From an uncultured bacterium (GTDB taxonomy: Bacteria > Bacillota_I > Bacilli_A > RFN20 > CAG-826), in contig CASFZJ010000002.1 of assembly GCA_949299165.1 (NCBI GenBank), forward strand, positions 68,924 to 128,346: 59,423 nucleotides of DNA, read 5' to 3'. The notes beneath the pieces were generated by a model. That model was not told the DNA's origin, ran no database searches, and saw only the letters and a program-made list of their open reading frames with translations. The translations under genes were made by a program, and so were the position numbers. Numbering within the stretch: the stretch's first letter is position 1; each line of letters opens with the position of its first letter. Shown piece after piece: positions 9,161 to 16,575 of this stretch.

Positions 9161-9171
9161 TTCAAGAGAAA

Positions 9172-9247
9172 AGTTGCTAAGCTAGTTGCTAAGCTTGTCA
9201 AAAAAAGAAGGAAAAAAATTGATAAGCTAGTTGCTAAGCTTTATCAA
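9172..9247 (+). repeat. Three copies of the 12-mer AGTTGCTAAGCT with an inverted repeat, before fic
   Basis: Exact copies lie at 9172-9183 and 9184-9195 (head to tail) and at 9229-9240. The third is inside an imperfect palindrome: TTGATAAGCT (9219-9228) pairs with AGCTTTATCAA (9237-9247). The second copy also lies between AAGCT and AGCTT arms. The block ends 33 bases before the fic ATG, so it may be an operator array or a weak terminator/attenuator (TTATTATT follows). Confidence 0.5.
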
Positions 9248-9280
9248 TTATTATTGATTAAATTGGGAAAAATTTAATTT

Positions 9281-10042
9281 ATGTATGTTCCACCATTTAA
9301 AATCACAAAAAGTATTGAGCGTTTAGTGGCCAAGATTAACGAACTCACTAAAATTTATGAATCTTCTTTTAAATCTAATAAAGCAAGTTTAAAAGATAAG
9401 TTAGTTGAAATGATTAATGCAACTTGCGCAATTGAAGCTAATTCTCTTTCGCTTGATGAAACACGCGCAATTATCAAAGGCAAAGAGATAATCGCTGATA
9501 AAAATGTGATAAAAGAAATCGAAAATGCAAATCTTGCTTATAAAATGAGTCGCTCACTTAATCCTTTCAGTGAATTAGATCTTTTAAAGGCACATGAAGT
9601 TTTAATGAAAGATTTAACTAAGCGAAACGGGAAATATCGCTTAAATGAAGAAGGTGTTTATTCAGGAAGTATCTGCGTATTTATCGCGCCGCCTCCACAA
9701 ATGGTGCCTCGCCTTATGAAAGATTTATTTAATTGGCTAAATAGAGTAAAGGGAACTTTGTCCCCTTTAATTTATGCTTCAGTTTTCCATTATGAATTTG
9801 TTTTTATTCATCCATTTCTTGATGGAAATGGACGAACAGCCAGATTATGGAACACTATTTTATTAAAAGAATATTTAAATTCTTTTATGTATCTTGGACT
9901 AGAAAAAGAAATTTGGCTTCATCAAAGGGAATATTATGAAGCCATAAACGCATCGCATAAAAATGGCGATTCCACTACTTTTGTAACCTTTATTTTAAAG
10001 ATGATTATTGAAGCGTTAAAGAAAAATATGCTTCAAAATTAG
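9281..10042 (+). CDS. fic: Fic/DOC family protein (AMP-transferase), class II-like
   Basis: This 253-residue protein carries the Fic core HPFLDGNGRTAR at 177-188. H177 is the catalytic base; D181, N183, G184 and R185 bind the ATP phosphates. In the N-terminal region T48-CAI-E52-A53-N54 corresponds to the inhibitory (S/T)xxxE(G/N) helix of class II Fic enzymes, whose glutamate blocks ATP binding; the usual G/N after the Glu is Ala here. The family transfers AMP (sometimes other groups) to hydroxyl side chains of target proteins. No antitoxin gene is adjacent, consistent with intramolecular inhibition. It is alone on the plus strand, and its upstream region is long and structured. The ribosome binding site is weak (GGGAAAA). 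Confidence 0.9.
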   Translation: MYVPPFKITKSIERLVAKINELTKIYESSFKSNKASLKDKLVEMINATCAIEANSLSLDETRAIIKGKEIIADKNVIKEIENANLAYKMSRSLNPFSELDLLKAHEVLMKDLTKRNGKYRLNEEGVYSGSICVFIAPPPQMVPRLMKDLFNWLNRVKGTLSPLIYASVFHYEFVFIHPFLDGNGRTARLWNTILLKEYLNSFMYLGLEKEIWLHQREYYEAINASHKNGDSTTFVTFILKMIIEALKKNMLQN

Positions 10043-10063
10043 TTAAAACACTGCAAAACTCTA

Positions 10064-10690
10064 TTATTTTTCGTCTTTAGTAAAATCAATATCTATGTGA
10101 TTTACATCATCATCAATTGATTTATTTAAAGACTTAATAATGGATTTCTCTCTTCTTTCTCTTTTAGAAATATCAATAAGTTCAACAATATTTAATAAAC
10201 CGCTAGCAATTGCAAAAGAGCCGATTATTATTGCTATTACATCACTAGCAAGACCATTTAGGAAATACATCATAAAACCAAGCGTGAAATAAAGTACACC
10301 TAAAAGAAGAGTTAACCGCCAAGAAGATACTCTAAATCTTCTTAATGTAGTTGAATCCCACATCTTTGAAACGCCTCTTATAACGAGCCAAGTTGCCATT
10401 ATAAAAGATACAAAGCTAACTGAAGCATCCCTTATAGTTGTTAATACAATACCTAGAACAATCGAAAGTATTCCTTGAATAATGAGCCATCCGCTTCCAA
10501 GAATCATTTTCTTGATAACAACTGCATAAATTATAGTTACAATCCCTATCGCAATAAGCATTACACCAAGTACAATTCCTAGTGACCAAGCTAAATATTC
10601 TCTAGCACACATCACTAAAATTCCTAATACAATTAGGAGAATTGAATTTAATGCACTAATTGCTTTTGAAATCCATTTCTTCTTTTTCAT
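10064..10690 (-). CDS. DUF308/HdeD-like membrane protein
   Basis: The 208-residue protein has six hydrophobic segments arranged as repeated pairs, with short glycine-rich stretches (LGIVLGVMLIAIGIV, ILSIVLGIVLTTI, LLLGVLYFTLGFMMYF, IIIGSFAIASGLLN). This is the DUF308/HdeD pattern. The tail (about 173-208) is charged and cytoplasmic. HdeD-type proteins are linked to acid stress in enterobacteria, but in Firmicutes their role is unknown. AAGGA precedes the ATG. It converges with fic with a 21-base gap that holds one copy of the dispersed CTGCAAAAC motif. Confidence 0.75.
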   Translation of the reverse strand: MKKKKWISKAISALNSILLIVLGILVMCAREYLAWSLGIVLGVMLIAIGIVTIIYAVVIKKMILGSGWLIIQGILSIVLGIVLTTIRDASVSFVSFIMATWLVIRGVSKMWDSTTLRRFRVSSWRLTLLLGVLYFTLGFMMYFLNGLASDVIAIIIGSFAIASGLLNIVELIDISKRERREKSIIKSLNKSIDDDVNHIDIDFTKDEK

Positions 10691-10839
10691 AACATTAAAT
10701 CCTTAGTAATAAATATTTTATACTTCTTTAAAATTAATTGTTAAAAATCTTAACTATAAAACTGTAGCAAAATTAACTGATTGAAAAAGTCAAATTCGAT
10801 TAAAACTAAGCAAATTTCTTAGATTTTAAAGGTGATGAA

Positions 10840-10920
10840 AAATTTTTTTCAAAAAATTAAAAATATTTTTAATATTTTTGAGTTTCATCTCCTTCGTAAT
10901 AAGTGAAAGGAGGTTTTTTC
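10840..10920. repeat. Dispersed repeat copy A: AT tract plus CTCCTT...AAGGAG hairpin and T-run
   Basis: On the plus strand an A/T tract is followed by CTCCTT (10889-10894), a 12-base loop, AAGGAG (10907-10912) and GTTTTTT, which looks like an intrinsic terminator. No plus-strand gene ends nearby. The whole block matches a second copy at 51529-51608, including the loop start TTCGTA(A/T)TA. The rest of the 10691-10983 intergenic region shows only AT-rich sequence. Confidence 0.55.
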
Positions 10921-10983
10921 TAGGCATATAGATAAAAGCCTAAAAAGAGCAAGCCAAAAGTAAAAAAGAACCCTTGTTAAAAA

Positions 10984-11760
10984 CTAGGCATCAGCTTTCA
11001 TGTTTTTAGCGCTTACTTTAGTTACTAAACTACGTGGGAAAAATCTAGTTATAAAAATCGTTAATTTGTTTTTAAAGCCAGTGATTAAGATCTTTTTACC
11101 TCTTCTTGATGCTTTATAAGCTTTCTTTGCAACAGTTGCAGCATCAAGTGGTTTGATTTTCTTAAAGGTATAATCATTATGAGCTTTCTTAACAAAGTCT
11201 GATTTAAATGGACCTGGGCAAAGAGTTAAAACCTTAACACCAAACTTATTGAATTCATAAGCGATGGATTCACTAAGAAGGAGGACATATCCTTTAGTTG
11301 CGTGATACGTGCACATATAAGGACCTGGAATAAATCCCGCAATTGAAGAAACATTAATGATATGTCCTTTATGAGCTTCGCACATCTTTTTGCCAAAAGC
11401 ATGGCACAAATATAAAAGTGCGTTGCAATTTACTTCTGTCATCTTGATTTGTTTATCAATGTCCATCTTTAAAAAGTCTTCGCGATCTCCAAAACCTGCG
11501 CAATTTATGAGTCGCGAAACAAAGATCTTTTGATTTTCAAGTTGAGTTAATAGAAGTTTTATAGAATCCATATCAGAAACATCTATTGCCTTAATTTCAA
11601 CTTTTACATCAGGAAAATTCTTAGCGATTTCTTTCTTGCAAATTTCTAAGCCAGCAACATTAACATCCGCTAAGATTAAATTTTCTTTGTTTTGAGCATA
11701 AAGTTTGGCAAATTCTTTGCCTAACCCACTAGCTGCACCAGTAATAAAAGTATATTCCAT
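10984..11760 (-). CDS. Short-chain dehydrogenase/reductase
   Basis: The 258-residue protein is a classical SDR. The Rossmann motif TGAASGLG is at residues 7-14, NCAGF and the NVSSIAGF catalytic serine strand follow, and YHATK supplies the catalytic Tyr-Lys pair. CPGPFKSDF follows as in the family. The tail (from about 225) has a basic hydrophobic segment, KLTIFITRFFPRSLV, similar to DltE/YqjQ-like SDRs that associate with membranes. The substrate cannot be told. It lies 15 bases downstream of the TPR gene, probably in one operon. Confidence 0.88.
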   Translation of the reverse strand: MEYTFITGAASGLGKEFAKLYAQNKENLILADVNVAGLEICKKEIAKNFPDVKVEIKAIDVSDMDSIKLLLTQLENQKIFVSRLINCAGFGDREDFLKMDIDKQIKMTEVNCNALLYLCHAFGKKMCEAHKGHIINVSSIAGFIPGPYMCTYHATKGYVLLLSESIAYEFNKFGVKVLTLCPGPFKSDFVKKAHNDYTFKKIKPLDAATVAKKAYKASRRGKKILITGFKNKLTIFITRFFPRSLVTKVSAKNMKADA

Positions 11761-11775
11761 CTTTTTTAGTCTCCT

Positions 11776-13062
11776 TTAAGCGACATCGCTTGCTAAATCA
11801 TTTCTACTTTCATTGAGTTCATAGCCGATTGTTTCTTGAATAACTATAAAGGCGATGGTTGCTAAATAACCATTACCATCATCTTGAATTAAATAGTTAT
11901 TAGCAAAGAAATCAAATCTTTTCTTAAATTCATCTTTTTGATCAATGTATGCCCCTTCAAGAGCAGTTAAGTAATCAAGTCCTTCTTTTTCTTTCTTTGT
12001 TTTTCCAGTTGTTGAAACCTTTTCTATATCTTCATAATGAAGTGGCGTTTCATTATTTGCAAAATATTCATGAAGATAGAAGAAAGTTTTTAATAAATCT
12101 TCATCAATGAAATAAGCTAAAACAGAAGTTTCAAAATTACCTTCTTCAGAATCTTTAATTAGTTGTTTCAAATCTTCATCGCTTAATGCTGCGTAGATAT
12201 CTCTATAAAGCAAAAATCCTTCTTCGATAGATTTTTTGGAATAATAAGATGTGTAATTTAACTCATTTAAAACTTCATCTGATAAATATAAAGAATGTAT
12301 TACAAAAAAGGCTAGATAAATATTAATGCTAACTAGTTTGCTAAACAAAGTTTTACAAACTTCATCTGTTGGATATTTTGGAAGATCCTTTGAATTATCA
12401 AAATATTCAATCAAGGCAAGACAGACTTCAATCTCATCATTTTCTGGAAATTTAAGGGCCAATTTGCGAAGTTTTTCTTCATTATGGCCTGAAAGATAGA
12501 TACAAGCAACTTTCTTAATAACACCTAAATCATCCTCAGGATTAGTGTTTAAAACAAAATTTAAGTACTTCTCTGCTTCATTAAATTTCTTCTCTTCAAA
12601 ATAGGCTTCTCCAATTTGATCAAGTAGACGAATATATCCACGATTTTCAATTTTCATATAAAGAAAATTGTCTTCATCTTTTGACATAAAATCTTCATTT
12701 AAATCGTTGTCTTTTAGAAAAGCATCACGTACTTCCTTTTCAAGTTCAAGTGATTTTTGGATAAATTCTGAAGGTGTTGAACAAGTAAAATTAAGTAGGC
12801 GCGACTTAACATCTAAATCACTAGGTTCAATTTCCAAAATCTTTTTCCCTAGTTCAAGAGCCTTATCTCGATTAGTTTCTGTTTCAAAAGAAAAATAAAG
12901 ATCAAACAATTTATTTGTTTCTTCATTATTTGCTTGCTCTTCTTTGACTAAGTCAAACAGTTCTTTACTTATTCTCTTAGCTTCATTTTCATCCTTTATT
13001 ATTTCAGTTTTCTTTTTCAATTCTCTTGCGACAAAACAAGAAAACACTTCATTACTTCTCAT
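11776..13062 (-). CDS. TPR-repeat protein of unknown function
   Basis: This 428-residue, strongly acidic, soluble protein has helical repeats of TPR type, best seen at about 145-180 (LLDQIGEAYFEEKKFNEAEKYL, then NTNPEDDLGVIKKVACIYL). TPRs bind protein partners; no catalytic domain is recognised. The N-terminus has a Glu/Lys-rich helical region, possibly coiled coil. A GAGAGG ribosome binding site precedes the ATG at 13062, and TATACT upstream is a possible -10. It shares a transcript with the SDR gene. Confidence 0.6.
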   Translation of the reverse strand: MRSNEVFSCFVARELKKKTEIIKDENEAKRISKELFDLVKEEQANNEETNKLFDLYFSFETETNRDKALELGKKILEIEPSDLDVKSRLLNFTCSTPSEFIQKSLELEKEVRDAFLKDNDLNEDFMSKDEDNFLYMKIENRGYIRLLDQIGEAYFEEKKFNEAEKYLNFVLNTNPEDDLGVIKKVACIYLSGHNEEKLRKLALKFPENDEIEVCLALIEYFDNSKDLPKYPTDEVCKTLFSKLVSINIYLAFFVIHSLYLSDEVLNELNYTSYYSKKSIEEGFLLYRDIYAALSDEDLKQLIKDSEEGNFETSVLAYFIDEDLLKTFFYLHEYFANNETPLHYEDIEKVSTTGKTKKEKEGLDYLTALEGAYIDQKDEFKKRFDFFANNYLIQDDGNGYLATIAFIVIQETIGYELNESRNDLASDVA

Positions 13063-13244
13063 GTTTATTCCTCTCGTGATGTTTAAAGTATATAAAATTC
13101 TTGCTCAAATTACATTCAAAAAGAAGATTGTGTAGAAGAATCAAGTCAATTAATTTATCACAACTACTTTTGCTAAGTTCTACTTTTAGTAATTTGACCA
13201 CAAAGCAATTTGTACAAAAAAATTATAATAATTTACTTTTTTGC

Positions 13245-13272
13245 TTTACATTGTAAATCATTTTGGTAAAAT
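13245..13272 (+). promoter_or_regulatory. Promoter with palindromic operator for dinJ-yafQ
   Basis: TTTACA (13245-13250) as -35, a 16-base spacer and TAAAAT (13267-13272) as -10 precede dinJ. The -35 is the left half of the palindrome TTTACA-T-TGTAAA (13245-13257), well placed for repression by the DinJ-YafQ complex, as is known for such modules. The GAAAGG ribosome binding site is at 13279-13284. Confidence 0.6.
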
Positions 13273-13293
13273 AAGGATGAAAGGTATTAAATT

Positions 13294-13566
13294 ATGTCAA
13301 CTATTCCAACTCAAATAAGAATTGATTCTGCTATTAAAAAACAAGCTGCTGCTTTATTCGATAAACTTGGGCTTGATATGTCTAGTGCTATAAATCTTTT
13401 TTTGCATCAATGTATTTTACGTGGAGGCATTCCTTTTACTATTGAAGTTCCAAATTACAATAAAAAAGTCTTAGCAGCTATGGCTGAGGCAAAACGTATT
13501 TCTAGTGATCCGAATGTCGAATCCTATGACAATATAGAAGATTTACAAAAAGCTCTCGATAATTAA
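13294..13566 (+). CDS. dinJ: RelB/DinJ family antitoxin
   Basis: The 90-residue protein starts with a ribbon-helix-helix domain (TQIRIDSAIKKQAAALFDKLGLDMSSAINLFL), the DNA-binding and dimerising part of DinJ antitoxins. The family pattern GLDMSSAINLFLHQ is very clear. The C-terminal part (about 50-90) is polar and would wrap around the toxin. Its TAA overlaps the ATG of the toxin by one base, giving tight coupling. It is expected to repress its own operon through the palindrome at 13245. Confidence 0.92.
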   Translation: MSTIPTQIRIDSAIKKQAAALFDKLGLDMSSAINLFLHQCILRGGIPFTIEVPNYNKKVLAAMAEAKRISSDPNVESYDNIEDLQKALDN

Positions 13567-13844
13567 TGTACAAAATTAAATTTACCACTGCTTATAAAAA
13601 AAGTTATAAATTAATGAAAAAACGTGGTCTTGATTTAAATCTTTTAAACCAAGTAGTAAACACATTAGCTCAAGGTAAATTACTTGACCCAATTTATAAA
13701 GATCACGAGCTTAGAGGGAAATTCAAAGGTTTTCGTGAGTGCCACATCAAACCCGATTGGCTTTTAATATATTATATTGAAGAACAAATTTTAACACTGA
13801 TTCTTGTAGACACAGGTTCACATTCAGACTTATTTGAAATGTAA
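13566..13844 (+). CDS. yafQ: YafQ family mRNA interferase toxin
   Basis: The 92-residue RelE-fold toxin has the YafQ signature region YKDHELRGKFKGFRECHI, PDWLLIY and DTGSHSDLF. The histidines in KDH, ECHI and GSHSD, with the Asp of PDW and the final Phe, match the residues used by YafQ to cut mRNA in the ribosomal A site. The length is normal and the frame intact, so it is probably active. It is the second gene of the dinJ-yafQ pair. Confidence 0.93.
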   Translation: MYKIKFTTAYKKSYKLMKKRGLDLNLLNQVVNTLAQGKLLDPIYKDHELRGKFKGFRECHIKPDWLLIYYIEEQILTLILVDTGSHSDLFEM

Positions 13845-14045
13845 ACCATTATCTAAAGAATGATCTCATAGAATCTTATTAGTTTGATTGTCATTGAGGT
13901 TAATCAAATTCTTTTAGTTTATAACTTAACTTTCATTTTGCTTTTTCAATAATTTGAAATGCAGACAAAATATCACTTGCCCTTAATTTTCTTTCTATTT
14001 TAAAGACGAATGTAATAATTAACGGTAAATTAAGGATTTTTTTAA

Positions 14046-14088
14046 AAATATTCAAAAATCTTGAATATTTATATTTGTTTCTTATAAT
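14046..14088 (+). promoter_or_regulatory. Promoter overlapped by a 10-bp perfect inverted repeat (ATPase-TOPRIM operon)
   Basis: AAATATTCAA (14046-14055), a 5-base spacer and TTGAATATTT (14061-14070) are perfect arms. The right arm contains the -35 TTGAAT (14061-14066), followed at 16 bases by TATAAT (14083-14088). The start codon is at 14107 with TAGGAA before it. This looks like a tightly controlled promoter; no regulator gene is in the operon. Confidence 0.6.
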
Positions 14089-14106
14089 TTAAATAGGAAT
14101 AAGATT

Positions 14107-15210
14107 ATGATTATTTTAAGAATTAAAGCTACAAATTTTGCATGTTTCAATGCGTTTGACATTAATTTTGTTTACACAAAGAAAAACACTTCTTCTAATA
14201 TAGAAGATGAGTTTTTATCCTACAATACAAAATTTAACTACAAGAAAGTAAATATAATTTATGGTAACAACGCAAGCGGTAAATCAAGTTTGGGGAAATT
14301 AATATTATCTATATTTAACTTTATTTTTAATGGCAATACACAAAATTTAATTGCATTAATTAATAAAGAAAATGAAGACAGTTATTTTCTAATCGATTTT
14401 ATTTCTAAAGACGGATTGTTAACAAGAGTCGAATGCAAAATTTCTGAAAATAAAGACTTTTCTATAAAAACAGAGAGCGTGAGTTGCCGCACAGGAACAT
14501 ATAAAGCCAATTCAGAAAAATTAGATAAATTAATCGGTAAAAAAGATTTTTCAAACAACTATTTGGATTTGTTAAAAAATCTGAATAACGAAAATGTTAG
14601 TTGGCATTTTAACTTCCCTTCTACTGATAGCAATGAGATAAAATGTGCATTTACTAATCCTTCACTAAGAAACGAGTATTGCACTTTACTAACCGTGCTT
14701 TTAAAAACTTTTGATAAAAATATTTTAAGTGTTGGGCAAAGCATCGAAGCAGATAATGCATATGTTATTACTTTGAAAAATAAAAAGAAAATTATTATTC
14801 AAGATGGAATGAATATAGAAAACATTGGCATATTATCGAGCGGCACAAAATACGCAATAAATATCGCTTCTTTACTCATAAGTATTAAATATAATTTAAA
14901 TGGCTTTTATTACGTAGATGAGCAATTTTCATATATATCAAGCGAATTAGAAAATATTTTGCTTTCATTAATGATTTGTTATTTACCAACTAATTCACAA
15001 CTATTTTTCACAACCCATAACCTCGATTTATTAGATAAGTTACTTCCTAAACACTCATTCCTTATATTAAGACAAGACATGAAAGGCAATAGCCAGCCTA
15101 TTTACATCGAAAACTATATTAACAAAAATAACCAGTCTCTAAGGAATCTATATGAAAATGACTATTTTAATAATTTTGCCAATACTACAGAGATAGAAAA
15201 ATTAATATGA
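14107..15210 (+). CDS. ABC/OLD-type AAA ATPase, partner of TOPRIM protein
   Basis: The 367-residue protein has an SMC/OLD-like ATPase head. Walker A is GNNASGKS (53-60), the ABC-type signature LSSGT is at 243-247, Walker B is FYYVDEQ (267-273), and the switch histidine is H304 in TTHNLD. Between them (about 70-230) is an insert region without long coiled coil. ATPases of this kind act with a nuclease partner in OLD, PARIS and related anti-phage systems. The next gene overlaps it by 4 bases (ATGA) and encodes a TOPRIM-like protein, so a two-component DNA-end or phage-sensing nuclease module is inferred. It could also be a housekeeping repair pair, though its place among toxin genes favours defence. 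Confidence 0.8.
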   Translation: MIILRIKATNFACFNAFDINFVYTKKNTSSNIEDEFLSYNTKFNYKKVNIIYGNNASGKSSLGKLILSIFNFIFNGNTQNLIALINKENEDSYFLIDFISKDGLLTRVECKISENKDFSIKTESVSCRTGTYKANSEKLDKLIGKKDFSNNYLDLLKNLNNENVSWHFNFPSTDSNEIKCAFTNPSLRNEYCTLLTVLLKTFDKNILSVGQSIEADNAYVITLKNKKKIIIQDGMNIENIGILSSGTKYAINIASLLISIKYNLNGFYYVDEQFSYISSELENILLSLMICYLPTNSQLFFTTHNLDLLDKLLPKHSFLILRQDMKGNSQPIYIENYINKNNQSLRNLYENDYFNNFANTTEIEKLI

Positions 15211-15704
15211 AACAACGTGTTTATTATTTTGTCGAAGGACAATGTGAAAAAACATTAATTGACCTCATCAAATCTAACGAATTCAATTTAATAGTCCCCG
15301 GTGTATGCAAAGTTCTAAATGTTCTAACGCATAAAATTTCTACATTTGACTTACAAAACCTAAAAGCTCCAAACAAAATTATTTTAATTTATGATACAGA
15401 TGAAATTGATAATTTAGACATTTTGCAATTTAATCTTTCAAGGTTAAAAAAGACAAAAGCTAAAATTATCAATTTGCATAGTGTTTTATCTTTCGAAGAT
15501 GAAATCGTTAGATCGACTAATGTCGATTCGCTGAATAAAATCTTTAAAACATCATCAGTAAGTGATTTTAAAATTAAGTTTATTACCTGTAAAAACTTAA
15601 AATATAAGTTAGAATCACGCGATTTCGACATAAATAAGATGTGGATTACGAAATCAAAGTTAAGTTTTTTGCAAAATACATCAAGAGAAATTTTAAATTC
15701 TTAA
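15207..15704 (+). CDS. Small TOPRIM-like nuclease candidate
   Basis: The 165-residue protein opens MKQRVYYFVEGQCEKTL, in which E10 sits in the VEG motif of TOPRIM folds. The strand IILIYDTDEID gives D63-T-D65, the metal-binding DxD. It is shorter than OLD-type TOPRIM domains and has no ATPase of its own, which the preceding gene supplies. It resembles RloB/DUF4276-like or AriB-like partners in layout, but I cannot place it in one family. The start overlaps the ATPase stop as ATGA. It probably cuts DNA or tRNA when the ATPase is triggered. Confidence 0.65.
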   Translation: MKQRVYYFVEGQCEKTLIDLIKSNEFNLIVPGVCKVLNVLTHKISTFDLQNLKAPNKIILIYDTDEIDNLDILQFNLSRLKKTKAKIINLHSVLSFEDEIVRSTNVDSLNKIFKTSSVSDFKIKFITCKNLKYKLESRDFDINKMWITKSKLSFLQNTSREILNS

Positions 15705-15745
15705 TAAACATTTACATTTTTTTCAAATTATTAATCGATGGTCTT

Positions 15746-16228
15746 CTAATATATTTTGATTCCAGTTTTAAGAATTTCATATGTTAGGTCGAAATTATTT
15801 TCAAGCTCACTATCTCTTATCAAATCAATCTTTTTATGAAGAGTTTGTCTAATTTTTTCCATCAAACCAACCAACTTAAATCCATTTAAATTTGAAGAAA
15901 CATATAAATCAACATCACTATTTTCTTTTGCAGTACCTTTGGCGTAACTTCCGAATAAATAACAAAAGTTAATGATTCCCTTATATTCACTATTGAACAA
16001 GTCACTTAACTTAGCTCTAATTTCTTCAATAGTTAAAAGTCCTTTTTCTTCGTTAACCAGGAAATGATTATTGATACGATTACAAATTATTTCTCTTTTG
16101 ATTTCATCACTATATTGGTCATCAGTTTCATATCGCCTAAAAGTTGTAATTGGAATTTTAGCGATATTTGCGGCTTCTATTTGAGAAACTCAATATTTAT
16201 TTCTGGTTTCTAGTATTGTTTGTTTCAT
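15746..16228 (-). pseudogene. Helix-turn-helix plus minimal nucleotidyltransferase gene with in-frame TGA at codon 13
   Basis: From an ATG at 16228 the minus frame runs 161 codons to the stop at 15746 with one internal TGA (16190-16192). The N-terminal part after the TGA, VSQIEAANIAKIPITTFRRYE, looks like a helix-turn-helix. The C-terminal part carries the nucleotidyltransferase motif FGSYAKGTAKENSDVDLY, with the GS...DxD residues of MNT/DNA polymerase beta-type enzymes. No good start codon lies after the TGA until a TTG at 16000, which would give only an 84-residue fragment that keeps the GS and DxD motifs. TGA is a stop elsewhere in this window, so the gene appears disabled. MNT proteins usually act as antitoxins of HEPN toxins; no HEPN gene is adjacent. 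Confidence 0.65.
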
Positions 16229-16271
16229 AACTAATTAATACTATTTAATGTCCTATTTTAAAATTTTAAAC

Positions 16272-16311
16272 AGGTCAGATTGGCCTAAAAATATTTTACA
16301 AACAGGCCAAT
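16272..16311. promoter_or_regulatory. AGGYCA operator-like half-sites upstream of the nucleotidyltransferase gene
   Basis: ATTGGCCT (16279-16286) and AGGCCAAT (16304-16311) are perfect inverted arms, and a third half-site AGGTCA lies at 16272-16277. The last two are preceded by the same AAACAGG context. Their position just before the broken gene, which has a helix-turn-helix part, suggests an autoregulatory operator left behind. Confidence 0.4.
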
Positions 16312-16335
16312 TATCAAAAATAACGTTCGAAAACT

Positions 16336-16375
16336 TAAAAAGGTTTGAAACTTATTTTGAAAAAGTTCAAACCTT
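16336..16375 (-). terminator. Intrinsic terminator after tRNA-Ala
   Basis: On the minus strand AAGGTTTGAA pairs perfectly with TTCAAACCTT (10 bp, arms 16366-16375 and 16340-16349), and the hairpin ends in a run of T. It lies directly 3' of the tRNA gene. Confidence 0.7.
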
Positions 16376-16388
16376 CTACTAAGTTAAT

Positions 16389-16464
16389 TGGTGGATCCGA
16401 CCAGGCTTGAACTGGCGACCTCTTCGTTGCGAACGAAGCGTTCTCCCAACTGAACTACGAACCC
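16389..16464 (-). tRNA. tRNA-Ala (anticodon CGC)
   Basis: The 76-base minus-strand sequence folds as a full cloverleaf. The acceptor is GGGTTCG/CGGATCC, the D arm GTTC/GAAC, the anticodon stem CTTCG/CGAAG with loop TTCGCAA, the T arm GCCAG/CTGGT with TTCAAGC, and CCA is encoded. The anticodon is CGC (codon GCG). The G3-U70 pair, the main alanine identity element, is present. A -10 box TATAAT lies at 16477-16482 just upstream. An Ala-CGC tRNA is uncommon in such an AT-rich genome, where UGC usually reads all alanine codons. Confidence 0.92.
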
Positions 16465-16575
16465 TTACGCTCATTAATTATAGAAGAAAAAACTTAAAAT
16501 TAAACCTTAAATCGACTCACTTGAAAAATGTTCGAAAAAAATCGACAATATTAGAAGTGATGGAGGACAAATTTA

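Noticed and set aside
10858-10890. Short basic peptide genes on the minus strand of the dispersed repeat
   Set aside because: The similarity at peptide level comes from A/T low-complexity DNA, the start codons do not correspond, and the apparent Shine-Dalgarno touches the ATG.
16190-16192. TGA read as tryptophan (genetic code 4) because of the codon-13 TGA
   Set aside because: TGA ends ligA, the ATPase gene and the Wzy-like gene at compact ATGA overlaps with the next start, and all tryptophans in the core enzymes I read use TGG. Code 11 fits.
16380-16470. tRNA-Ala as an integration (att) site
   Set aside because: I found no second copy of the tRNA 3' end in the window and no integrase, so only a loose suggestion remains.
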